From assembly GCA_000310025.1 (NCBI GenBank), contig FN649742.1, positions 4,257,465 through 4,321,464 on the forward strand: a DNA stretch of 64,000 nt. Direction: 5' to 3'. The position numbers and the translations under genes are program-made. This DNA comes from Ectocarpus siliculosus (lineage: Eukaryota > Sar > Phaeophyceae > Ectocarpales > Ectocarpaceae). Numbering within the stretch: the first letter of the stretch is position 1; each line of letters starts with the position of its first letter. The notes beneath the pieces were generated by a model. It searched no databases and was not told where the DNA came from. It worked only from the letters and a program-made list of their open reading frames with translations. Shown here in pieces: positions 11,050 to 21,679 of the stretch.

Positions 11050-14000
11050 CTACCTCCGTTTTAGAGGAACCCAAAATCTACGCGCCAAATAGATTTGCGA
11101 TGCTTCCAGAAACTCAACTTGAATTACAACTTGACGTCAAAATGTTGAGTTCCAAGATATCGAATCAAAAACACATCACGACAATCCTCATGACGGTAGG
11201 TGAGATGTCCCCTAGAAAAGGCATGCCGGACAAGACGCAGAAGAATCATTCTACGTACAGTAGTATCTCCGACCGCAAGCAGTCAATATTGAAAATATTT
11301 GTACATATCATACAGAGTCCATGATGACTGTAGACTAGTCTGTGGGAGATCAAATAAATTTTGGGTTTGGGTTTGTGGAAGTGTCACCAGAGAGTAATGG
11401 ACCCTACAGCCACACTCACTTTGTCATCAAGCCCTACGTAGAGTTGTCAGCGGTAGACTACGGCTGTAGTCTACATAACCTACTGTAGAATATTAGACTA
11501 CCGAGAGAGGAGTGGCGGGCGAGGACGAAACGGGCTCAGGACATTGGGGTGCGAAGCAACTGGGCGACACTGTTATACAACCTCATGATTCGCAGAGACA
11601 TTCGCGTCGAAGTAGGAAAACGTAACGCAAGAGATTGAACAGCGAAGCGGGGACAAGTGCGGTTAGACTACTGCACGCACACGGCCGCCGGAATGGCGCC
11701 CCATTGGGCGAAAACGTGACAAGTTAGAGAAGATACATGTCTCGAGAAGACGGCTGGGAAAAACAAAACGCGGCGGCAGCAAACAGCAGTAGCAACAAAT
11801 CTGCCGAGAACCCAAGTCGTACATCGAACGCAACCCGTGCGACTACGGCTGTTTATCCAGAGTCTGCGTTGCTGCGCACATGTCCTTCGGAAACACGCCG
11901 CATCTTTCTCTCGAACTAAAAATAAAGCACGACGTGTGTGTGTGCGGAAACAGGCTCAGGGCCGTGCCCGCTCGGGCAACATGCTGCTCCCTTCATCCGA
12001 TCGAGTTCGTTGGCCACAGCAATCAAAAGAATAACTGGTCTTCTCGCCAATGCTGCGCTGCTTGGCGGCAGGTGACGTAAGGAGCGGATTTGCGATTTGG
12101 GTTTCAACTCTTCACTGGCCGGCACACCAAGGCGAACAACAGCGGTAGGTAGGGCTTGATGCGCGAACTTGTGGAGAAGACCCCGGTGGCGAAACTGCGC
12201 GCGGCCGGCGGCATGGCGCCCCGTTACCTTGGCGCACTTGACGTGTTCACCCGATTTCATTTGAATGTATCAAATCGTTATTTTAATTAACGCCCCCAAC
12301 AACGGTGAGCTATATGTACAGAGGGCGATCTGTATCTGACACGAACAGAGAGACGAGGAACCAGAGGGCACATAGCATATGTATGCATGGTGTGCGCTGA
12401 TATCGCGTATGCAAGTGGGTTTACCGCGCCAGAGGCAAGCCCATCGCGATCAATATAGTATTGCGTGGCACTGCTGCAGGTCTAACGGCTTATAAGAGCC
12501 TCACTATCATAGGATACACAACTGGCCCACCCACCCTCCGTCGCAGTCGTTTTTTCTGCGGGTTTCGCACTAAGATCAACGCTGTGTGCCCCGCTGGGAC
12601 GCACGCTGCTTTGTACAACTTCAGCACGCTACCTGTCGCTACCCGCTACCTCGTGAAAGTGTTGAAGCATCTACGTGATTACCTGAAGTTTCAGCGGCGT
12701 TGATAATTGTGGTTGATCGAGGAGGGTGGAGGGAGAGGTCCGGTGCCAGGTGTGTGTGTCGGTTCTCCTCTACATATGTACACCAGTACACCAGCAAGTA
12801 CACCAAGTAAGTAGTCTAGAATAACGTGTCGGGGGATTTGATTGGCCAAAGAACGCAACAGGAACCAGTCCGTCACCCACAGACAGGATCCGACGTGCCG
12901 ACGTGACACAAACCGGCGGGTGGGGGCGCCCTCGTGTATGTCTACTGCCTGTAGCACAGCAGGTTGCGTACTGGTTGCCTACTGCTGCTGTAGTGGGGAT
13001 GATACCAAGAGAAGGAGCCTTCGGCGTGCGTGCATGATGGCCTCCAACTCTCACTTTTTCTTCCGCGAATGTGTTTGTCTTGCGATGGGTTTCCTCAGCA
13101 GCACACGGCGGTACAATATACTGCTACGTGTGTCATCATCGGAGTGTTGGTACACCTTGTGCGGTGCTGGATGTGTCAAAAGCGCAGCAGAAATGATGTA
13201 TCTCCCCCATACAGTAGCATGTGTATGGCCAAGCCCTTTTGGTATCTAGGATTGTTTTAGCTAGAGGTTGAACATCACCAGTAGTCTAGAAGGTCGTCCG
13301 TACAACACCTTGTTTTCGTAAAAAAAGTACCTGTGATTGCGTGATACAACATCCCCCATACATAGAAAAGGTTCCGACAGCTAGAGCGACTTTTCTTGGC
13401 GGGACAGAGAAAACAAGGGGGGGGGGACGAACAAGCAAACTACGCTATGTAGCAAGAATTGGAATTGAATATACACTGGCTTTTTTGTCTACAATGTGTT
13501 GCCGAAGTAGCAACAGACAAACAATTTTGGTGACGCTTTCCTGTGTACCAAGGCATTGCGTACAATATGTGGTAGTCTATAATAATATAGTCCTAAATTT
13601 ATTCAGTCTATTACGTACGTTGGTCGACGCACCGACCGGCTTATAACGAAGGAGATAACAACGGTGTCTCGTCGCCGCCTACACGTACGTGCGTGTCCGC
13701 GATGTGTTGAGCGAATCATGACAAAAAACCGAGCTCACAGCAAGCAGTCATTGAATTTTCAACAATAGACGATACCGCACTGGCTCAAATCTCGGTTGGT
13801 GGTGGTGGTGATGTCTACGACCGATCTCAGGACAGGCGTGAGCAAGCGATGGAGAAACCACCGCCGAGTCCTCTATGTTAAAGCGGGTGTAGTCTATACC
13901 GTGTACGTGTCTATGCCCGACTTCCATCTGCCCTCCCTCTGGATCACCCGTTCCGAAACTTCTCCTCCAGCTGCCAGTACGGTGGCAGCTCCTATGCGTA

Positions 14001-14999
14001 ACGAATTCAACGACACCCGCTTAGGGCCCATCCCCGCTCTCTGGTCAACCTGGCGAATGGACTAGTCGCTTCCCTATACTTCCACACCTAAACCGTTTCC
14101 CCGGCTCTAAACGAAACCAAAGAAAGGCGCGTGTTCTGGCAAGGAAGGTCAAGAGACGTTAATATTCCACCATCGCCGCGACGGCACCGCCGTCCGTCTC
14201 CAGCCGAGAACGCGTGCCGAAAGTTCACATCCCGCGTACGTACGCACAAGCACAACAACACCCGCCTGTTCTTGGTCACCTTAGTTAGTGGCCTCGAAAA
14301 CGAAACTCCGCACGAGTGGTCACGTCCCACGTCGTCGCTGAACACCACTGCTTCGCCTCAGAAAAGACCGCCACGTCCCCCCAGCACAGAGAGTCTCCTG
14401 CGTGGGAAACATTTCGGAAACAAATACGACTAGTAGTGTACTGCTGCTGTACTGTAGACTACTTGGTACACAGTGTTTTGCTGCTGGCTGCTTAGAAAAG
14501 CCGAAATTATTCGGACCCCATGACTATCTTGTTTAGAAGCCGGATCAAACCATTATGGCGTAGTAGACTAGTCAACGCTGACGAGGCAAACGGACGTAAT
14601 TCGGCTGCTCAAAGTGGGCACCACGGATCCTTCACCGTATGTATGAATATGATGATGATGTGTGTGTGTTTTTTCGTCCTATTTATTATGTATGGCGACA
14701 GTTCCCCCGTTTTTCGTGGTGAGACGTGTACTACACTTTTCAGCGTATGTAGAGTACTACTACACTTTTCAGTGTATTTTTTCGTACAACAACAACCATC
14801 CAGGGTCACACAGGAGGGGGTAAACACCAGGCCTTTTTCTTCTTTTTTATTTTCATGCCCCACCTTCCTCCTGCGGTGCGTGCTGACTTTTATTTTTATC
14901 GCGAGAAGGGTCCATCCAGCCATCCCTTTCCCTCGTCAACGGTGCCGAAGTTTGGTACTCACGAGAGATTTTCAGCTATATTTCGCTTTCACCCGCAAA
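11050..14999. other. Gene-poor stretch, no supportable coding region
   Basis: Only short frames without domain signatures. Notable contents are the small inverted repeat at 11453-11474, recurrent TAGTCTA/TAGACTA motifs and short GT-rich runs. A Ser/Pro-rich frame at 14131-14433 and a minus frame at 11916-12260 were considered but have no support beyond being open. Confidence 0.5.
11453..11474. repeat. Short inverted repeat of the TAGACTAC/GTAGTCTA motif
   Basis: GTAGACTAC, a 4-base spacer GGCT, then GTAGTCTAC: perfect 9-bp arms. The same half-site recurs singly over the next 11 kb. Confidence 0.8.
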
Positions 15000-15012
15000 T
15001 TTTGTAAATTTT

Positions 15013-15087
15013 TCACCCCATGGGGATTCGAACATACGACCTCTGCGACTAGCGGCTTACGAGGATACCACTAGACCACCGGGGCGA
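15013..15087 (-). tRNA. tRNA-like sequence, probably pseudo-tRNA or SINE head
   Basis: On the minus strand, 75 bases begin TCGCCCC and end GGGGTGA. They form a full 7-bp acceptor stem with one G-T pair. Inside are an A-box-like TGGTCTAGTGG and a B-box-like GTTCGAATCCC, the two internal RNA polymerase III promoter elements. The D arm and especially the T stem do not pair properly and I cannot assign an anticodon, so a working tRNA is unlikely. The A-box side resembles tRNA-Pro and tRNA-Glu genes. A decayed tRNA gene or the tRNA-derived head of a SINE would explain it. Confidence 0.45.
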
Positions 15088-15098
15088 CCGGCAACCGT

Positions 15099-15136
15099 AT
15101 ACTATAGACGTAATCAGATACTATAGACGTAATCAG
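15099..15136. repeat. 19-bp tandem duplication
   Basis: ATACTATAGACGTAATCAG is present twice in perfect tandem, beside the tRNA-like sequence. Confidence 0.9.
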
Positions 15137-15879
15137 GCTCAAGATAAGCTCAGTATCCAGCAGTTTCTTTCTCCGCTCTCTGTAAAACTTCAACACATCC
15201 CTTCGATTTGAGGTAATCTCTTTAGAACGGGTAGTGTTGCCGTAATTGTGTCGTTGTTGTTGTTGTTTTCACAACAATAATCGTCCTGGTCGCTGCTCCG
15301 TACCTTCTCACAACCGAACTGGTTCAACTGAAGCAGATGCTTTCCGTGGTAAAATGCCAACCATAGAGGGTGCACATTTCTAGAAATAAAGAGAGGAAAT
15401 TAAACCAGAAGACCTCCAAACGCGATGGTAGCAGAAAAAAGTACTAACCAGGAGACGAGCGATCCCGGAAAAATGAAAGAACAGAAAAACAGGTTCCATC
15501 CCCACGATTGATACAAGAGCCCATCGCTCCTGCTGGTCACGAGATGCCAAGCAAGACAAAAATCAAATAAAGTTGAGAAGTCGATTATCACCAATCAATC
15601 AAGACAGAATTATAATAGTCAAGACCACCAGATCCTATCTTTAAACCCCTATTTGACCAAGGTGGTTTCGCCGCCCGGGTTATATCGGCCAAGCCATTTC
15701 TCACACATGATTCTAGGGTCACTCGACCGGAACAACATAAAAAATACAGACAGAAAGCAAATGACTTCAATAACAACTATTTGAGGGTAAGCGAAAAATA
15801 GTATTGTAGGAAATGTGCGGCTGGTATTCCTGCCACCTCCATCATCAATTCGGCACTTATCTCGATACATGTTCTGCCA
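15137..15879. other. No supportable gene
   Basis: A (TTG)n-like run at about 15252-15267 and AT-richer sequence. I see no coding signal or structured repeat. It could be the 3' tail of the adjacent LINE fragment. Confidence 0.45.
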
Positions 15880-17000
15880 CCTCCGTCCTGTTCTTCTCAA
15901 CCGCAGTCGCGTCCTGTAGCTGGGGTTTTCGACGCTTCTTGCCCTGTATCTCCCCCTCCGACCGCTCGGTGGTCGGTCTTCTGTCCGGCTCTATTGCCGT
16001 CCCGTTTTTCCGCGGGTAGTCTGGCCTTCTCTTGCCTACTATTGTATATTTGACCATGAACCTCTCCGCTGCCTGTAGCACCCCCTTGTACCACGGCAGC
16101 CCCTTCTCCACCCTCGCTGAGAGAGTCCAACAGGCACCAAGTATCCCGAACGACCTTTTGTCGTGGATCCGGCGGTGGTGGCACCAAACTCTCTGAAGTC
16201 ATCCGTCAAGCATTTCACCCCATTTTGTTCCGGGCAATCCTTTCCTGCGCCCCTCCCCCCCCAAACACACACACACACACGTTTTTGCTCAGCATCACTC
16301 GCTTCGGGAGTCGTCCGTCCGGTTGTCTAACCAAATTGGCTAGAAGACCGGGTGGGTGGCTCCCGAGGCGTCAACGCCCCAGCGAAGAGAAGTCGCCGTA
16401 TCCGCACGGTAGTCTCCACGCTTTGGCATCCGATCATTTTAGGAGAGTCCGGGCGTTGAAGAGCTGCCGGTATTTGCCGCTTGGGCGGCGGTACCCGATA
16501 ACCCATTGCAAGAGATGGTGGTGCATCCGTACAGCAGAGCCTCCTCGACTCTGCGTTCAGAAGCCAGACCTCTAGCCTCCACGGTCACGATGCTGTCTGC
16601 CTGCCGGAGAACCCCCGGTCGTACTTCCGGAGATACGCCCACACTGATCTGTTCCGGTTGTTGATCTTCTGCCTGAGTTCACCACCTCCTCTGACCCGGC
16701 CACCCAAGTATCGGAACTCCGCTGTCTGGGCGTACTTCTGTCCCGCTGCTTCGACTCCCCGTGGTTCCTGAAGTTGTGGAGGTGGCACCTTCTGCGGCTT
16801 CTTCTCCGGCGTACTGTCAGCCCAAATTCTCCAATTCCACAACAACGGTCATCATCGTTGCCGGTCCTTCGGCCGAGAAGCCAATGGTCGGCGAACGACG
16901 TACCCCAACCGCCCTCAGTAATAGTTCCAACGGTGCTGTTGCCCTCGTCCTCGTCCCAGTCTCTTCCTCGAGGGATGACAGATTCCCGAGGATGGCGTAA
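15880..17000 (-). mobile_element. 5'-truncated LINE (non-LTR retrotransposon) fragment
   Basis: Several minus-strand pieces match, in order, the region after the reverse transcriptase core of LINE-type elements. They are a MMTVVVELENLG segment at about 16817, AEFRYLGGRV followed by INNRNRSVWAYLRKYDRG at about 16620-16715, EEALLYGC at about 16530, VRQPDGRLPKRVML at about 16285-16330, KCLTDDFREFGATT at about 16180-16220, and AERFMVKYT near 16045-16080. The pieces lie in different frames with stops between, so the copy is dead. The catalytic reverse transcriptase core and endonuclease are absent upstream, the usual result of incomplete reverse transcription. It is recognisable but old. Confidence 0.7.
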
Positions 17001-18380
17001 TCTTCGCTTAATCGTACTAGCATGCGGAATTGTTTATTTTTTAATGAACAGCAAATCGTCGAAAGACGTGAAAGACACCCGAGGTAAACGCCTGTTGGTG
17101 GAAAGGAAACAAACCCAGTCCGTCCCACTCGGACCACAGACAGACAAGAACGACGGCTCGCACATCAATAACTAACGCGAAGGAGCTATGTGTAGTATTC
17201 TTGCACCTCGTGGTCCGCCCGTGGACCTATTTCCTTGCGCGGACACAGCAGGTTCGACAAAAAAATAACAGAACAGACCTTTTTCTTGTCTTGCCTCCTT
17301 TAAAATTCATGCAAATACCTCGGCGAATATCCAAGTTACAGCTCCGTATGACGACACTGATTGATGCTACGAGAAGTCTAACGTCGATAAAGTTGGTAGC
17401 GAGCGAGCGAGAGCCCCCGCATGGATGCGATTGCCCCTTCCCGTCCGTGCGGAGTGCTGAGCACTCTGCCCAAAACGAACAATAGACTATGGACTTGGCT
17501 CAGGATGCGTAATCTCTCTAGCGAGTATATGGAGGCTCGTAGACAACACCACCTACTGAGGTTTGCTACCTCCACAAACTGTCGGCTACCACCTTGCTTG
17601 CACGAAGACTTTGCTGCTACAGGTTGACGCAAGGTCGCGTGCTTATTGTTGAGCGCGGAGAACGTCCTGTTGGAGAACATCACTGCACGCTACAGCAGCA
17701 GCAATCTTCAACAGCATCGGACGAGGTAGTCTACAGCTGTAGAACAGTGATTGATTATGGCAGATGAGAAGAGAACATTTTGAACCCGAATAGACTACTA
17801 TTTTTCCGGCCCGAAACATTCCGAGAATGACCCAGTCGCAGGCTATTTCAGAGCTCCCCAGCGGTGCAGCTTCGCAAAACAAAATTTGCCTTTTTGATAA
17901 AAATCACTACCAAAACTTTAAGAAGGCCTACTACTCGAGTACATACAGCTCTACAGTTAATCGCCAAGTCCACCCAGCCCTTCCACGTCGGCCAACCCCT
18001 TCCACCTCCTCCGTCCCATGACACATGCGATGTTTTGTACGGGGGCGAGCACTACCGAACATTGAAATTTAATCCATGACTTCACTATTTCCTTTCCAAC
18101 TTGCGTCACCCCCAGGGGGCCTGACACCAACGTCCCGAAGGGGGACCTTGTATTATATATATATATATATATTTTCCCATACTAGTAGTTCGAAATGTAT
18201 GACGACACGACCGCAATCCTGTGAGTTTAGATAGGCTTAACTACAATTATGTAGGAGGCCTGAGACGCAAAAGTTCAACCATTGTTGCACTCTAAAATCA
18301 AGACGTTTTCTTCGGTGCATCAGTTCGCGGTCGCCTTGAGACTTCTTTTCGCCGGCTGTTGCCCGCTGCAGCGGGCCAGT
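17001..18380. other. No supportable gene; (TA)n run at 18154-18171
   Basis: No domain or splice-supported reading frame was found on either strand. A TA dinucleotide run is the only distinct feature. Confidence 0.45.
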
Positions 18381-18630
18381 CTCTGGATCACAGCGCCCCT
18401 GTCGCAAGCTCGAAACTCCAAAGGCGAGTAGAGTTACAGCACGGTGAATGCACGCAACCACTATTTCAGTCATTGAGCTAGACGTTGCGGTGCGGTAAGG
18501 TTTTAATTGTTTTTAAATGGGGTTTCGGCCGTCTTCGCCGACGTGGGCGTGCCACTCTCACGATCACAGGGCCCCTGTCGCGAGCTCTAGACTCCAAGGG
18601 CGAGCCGAGTTACAGCACCGTGAAGTACGG
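18381..18630. repeat. Two diverged copies of a ~70-100-bp repeat
   Basis: The segments near 18384-18450 and 18558-18625 share the same order of words: GATCACAG, GCCCCTGTCGC, AGCTC, ACTCCAA, GGCGAG and GAGTTACAGCAC. Point changes separate them and the spacing is about 174 bases. A GC-rich stretch before each copy is weakly similar too. Confidence 0.7.
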
Positions 18631-19289
18631 TTAAATCTCCTGCATCCGGGCGCGTCTACGTAAGGGACTTCAAGGGACTGTGATATCTAAAGAATCGTGC
18701 AGCTCATTGGACGAGATTTTGGAGGACGTCAACTCATTAATCATGACACATACTTGAAGTACAAGCATAAATGTAGTACCTAGCACAGACTTTTTTTTGC
18801 CGCATGGTCTCATCTGTAGATAGATACCGACAGACTGTCCGTATTATGTGGTATGCGTTGTAGGTACAGTAGTGCATGCATGCATCCTGTCGCCTTCTCT
18901 AACGTAAGCAACGCAAACTGGAGTATGTGCATCGTGTATTGTCACCGCACGGACGGATGGTTACGTACTACATATATGCCACACACACACACCCCAAGTT
19001 GCACAAAGTCTACAGCTAGCTGTAGCAAGGAAGATTGGACAAATAAATGTAGATTGATTGTTGTTGTGGTAACTTGCTTTGTTTTGAGCTTGAACATGCA
19101 CGCAAATCTCACGGCATCATCGATTGCTGCAAGTGCTGCAAAGTTGTAGGCATATGTCTTCTGTAATGCTGTGAACACTGCTGTTGTTGTATTGAAGGTG
19201 CTGCTGCTGTAGACTGCGCTATTATATCGTATATATATATTATATACAGTTAAACAAGAGAGGTAACTTTTCGTCATACCACGCCGTTT
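18631..19289. other. No supportable gene
   Basis: Contains an (AC)n run near 18979-18990 and an AT-rich palindromic patch near 19225-19245. There are short frames only. Confidence 0.45.
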
Positions 19290-19505
19290 CATGGAATAAT
19301 TGCTGGAAGTTAGTCAGAAGTAAGTCTATGCACAGTGCACGTTCTGGGTTGTGTGGAATAATTGCTGGAAGTTAGTCAGAAGTTATAATAATTGTTGGAA
19401 GTTTAGTCAGAAGTGAGTCTGTGCAGAGTGAACGTTCTGGGTTGTGTAAACCATTTCTACATGGAATGTTGCCGGAAGTTAGTCAGAAGTTAGAATTAGG
19501 GTTGG
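19290..19505. repeat. Degenerate tandem repeat flanking the Helitron fragment
   Basis: The phrase TGGAATAATTGCTGGAAG, followed by TTAGTCAGAAGT, recurs near 19292, 19350, 19388 and, more diverged, 19461. Two copies carry an additional GTGCA...GTTCTGGGTTGTGT tail. Spacing varies from about 38 to 75 bases, so the unit is compound. Confidence 0.75.
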
Positions 19506-19506
19506 A

Positions 19507-20180
19507 GTGCAAGGCGTTGACTCGCAATCATTCGACTTCCCCTCGGCACCTTTCGAGCTAAAACACACGGATGATTTGGATGATCCACAAAATATCACAT
19601 GTTCTCACTGCAATGCTCAACTTTGGAAAGAAGATAAAAGATTAAATTGTTGTATCAATGGCAAGTCGTGTATCCATCCTCTCAAATCTATCCCCCACCA
19701 TCTTATGGCGCTGTTTGAAACTACTAAATTCATTTCTGCTCAAAGAAGGTACAACGGGCTTCTTTTCGGATTTACCGCATTAGGCGCAGGTGGTATTCAA
19801 AAAAAGACATGGACTGAACCGCCAGCCCCTTTAATGTGCTCACCTTGCATGGACGTGTTTACCATCGCATATATATTCGACCTCCACCAACATTATGAGA
19901 ACTAGTACTCCGTGTCCAACAACTCGAGGTTTTACATATACGATTGATTCTGAATTCACACAGAACACTTCATCCCTTAAATTAGACGCAAACATCGCGA
20001 CAAGTTTACGAACGCATGTGCACAATAACATTCCATGGGCACAACAATACCGATCTGCTGTATGTAGATAGCATTATTAAGCAACCTAACGCCCACCACG
20101 CTGAATCCGAGGACCCTGCGTACATTGAGTTCGCTGAAGTAAGCCGAACAAACGACGGACGGACCCGTTGTATGTAGGTG
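19507..20180 (+). mobile_element. Decayed Helitron N-terminal fragment
   Basis: A plus-strand frame has CSHCNAQLWKEDKR, then a CC pair, then FISAQRRYNGLLFGFTALG. This order of a zinc-knuckle pair followed by a YN..F.FTSLG-like block is typical of the region upstream of the Rep nuclease in Helitron helicases. A frame change is followed by LHGRVYHRIYIRPPP, matching the next Helitron block (G.VYHRIG). Further on, VHNNIPWAQQYRSA near 20010-20060 matches the N-P-x-x-Q-x-Y-R block. Rep and helicase domains are not visible, so this is a non-autonomous remnant. Helitrons are rolling-circle DNA transposons. Confidence 0.7.
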
Positions 20181-20464
20181 AAAAAGTTCAGCACCGGAAA
20201 TTGCAGCTTTAGTCTTCACATCAGGTCAGGAAAACAGCGGATCACGTGCTGTAGTAACTTATCCACGTGACAGTCCGGACGACAAGCCTAGGTTCTTGCC
20301 CCTGTGGAGTGCAGCGTGCGAAACTCTTCAGTTTCCGATGCTAATGCTTCACGGCTACGTTCTTACCGGCGCAAGAATAGAGAGGCGACCGTAGCTTACA
20401 TCTCTTTTTCGTCCGCACCGGGCGAAGCTAGACAACAGTTCACGTACACGCGACTCTTTTGGCT

Positions 20465-20760
20465 TCATGTTACACCGGGAACGGCACATTTTTTTCTCAA
20501 ATACAACGCGAACATCTTCACACCGTTCATTCGATCACCCTGCGGCTTCATGCCCTTGGTATGCTGTGCACAGCCTTCACACCTTCCCTTTAAGCCTACT
20601 GAGGACGAGGGCACCTCTGCGCCCGAAGTCCGGAGCCCTTGTATATGTAACATGATGCGTTCGAGGTACTCCTCCAATCGAAGGGACGTGTTGAAGTCTT
20701 TACGGCAGTGAGTGGTGAATAAAAACGTTCTGTTCCACCACGTAAATTGGACTACTGTAC
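20465..20760 (-). other. Possible coding or transposase remnant, unrecognised
   Basis: A minus-strand frame reads as plausible protein, including LRLEEYLERIMLHIQGLR and KGRCEGCAQHTKG, a CxxC pair followed by basic residues, before a stop. It has no splice partner, start or clear domain. The CxxC could belong to a transposase zinc ribbon, but that is a guess. Confidence 0.25.
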
Positions 20761-20769
20761 TACAGTACA

Positions 20770-21679
20770 CTACATAGTCTACTTTGGAGCGACTGACTTT
20801 GGGAGCACCTTTTGTCCGCCGACTCTTCTTCGCTCGTTTTTGCTGGCAAAGAATAAAGCATCGATCGCTGTATTTTCCTCTAACTCCTCGGCAACGGGGG
20901 TGCCGAGGTACGCGGGGCGCACCGTAGTGTAGTGTGGGTGCTGGACAGGAGTAGAAGGGTAATATGGCGGGCGATATCGCAGGAGGTTACAATACCGAAG
21001 TTGCGCCGCGTCGATCTCTGTCCTTGAGTGTGGCGCTACTGTGCTGTATCAGGAGCACGCGCGGAAAAGCGCCTCGTCCACCGACGAATGTCACCGGGCA
21101 ACCTAGAGCCTGGACGTCGAGGACATTCTCTCTACAGTGTCTGATGTAGAGAAATATATCTCGATAACCTCATTTTTGACCCGATTGCGACGCGCTCTGT
21201 GCCTGTCTGTGTCCTTGTGTCCTTGTACATAGAATCTGAAATCCCTGAACCCAATCTGGAACTGTCCGCTTTATCCAATCAAAGCGGCGTGTGTACATAC
21301 AGGGAGTCTACAGTCTACAGGAGTATTTTTCTGTGCGTTCTAAGGCCTTGGCCTTGGCTATGTATAAGAACAGGAATACACCCACGAGATACTCCCTCCG
21401 ACCAGCTCATCTCAGATTTGGCCGCTGTCCGTTTTTCAAGTCTTGCAAACAGCGATCTCCGTCGGCACGTCGGGCAAGGCAACAAAAAAAAAACATGACA
21501 GTCCCGTGAAACCGCACGAACGATACTGGAAAGTCAGGACGTGGAAGAAGGCGGATGGATAGTTAGAGAGTGCCCAATGGGGTTGGAGTACTTTGTTCGC
21601 ACAGAGATGCCTTCTCTCCACACCAGAGACGGCCTCGTGAATCCCTCTCTCACATGAACAGGTTACACGAGTGTGAAGC
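20770..21679. other. No supportable gene; presumed 5' region of the downstream gene
   Basis: Short frames only. It contains a TAGTCTAC motif near 20775, a pair of AGTCTACA motifs near 21306, and an A9 run at 21486. It may include promoter and 5' UTR of the gene starting near 21680. Confidence 0.4.
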
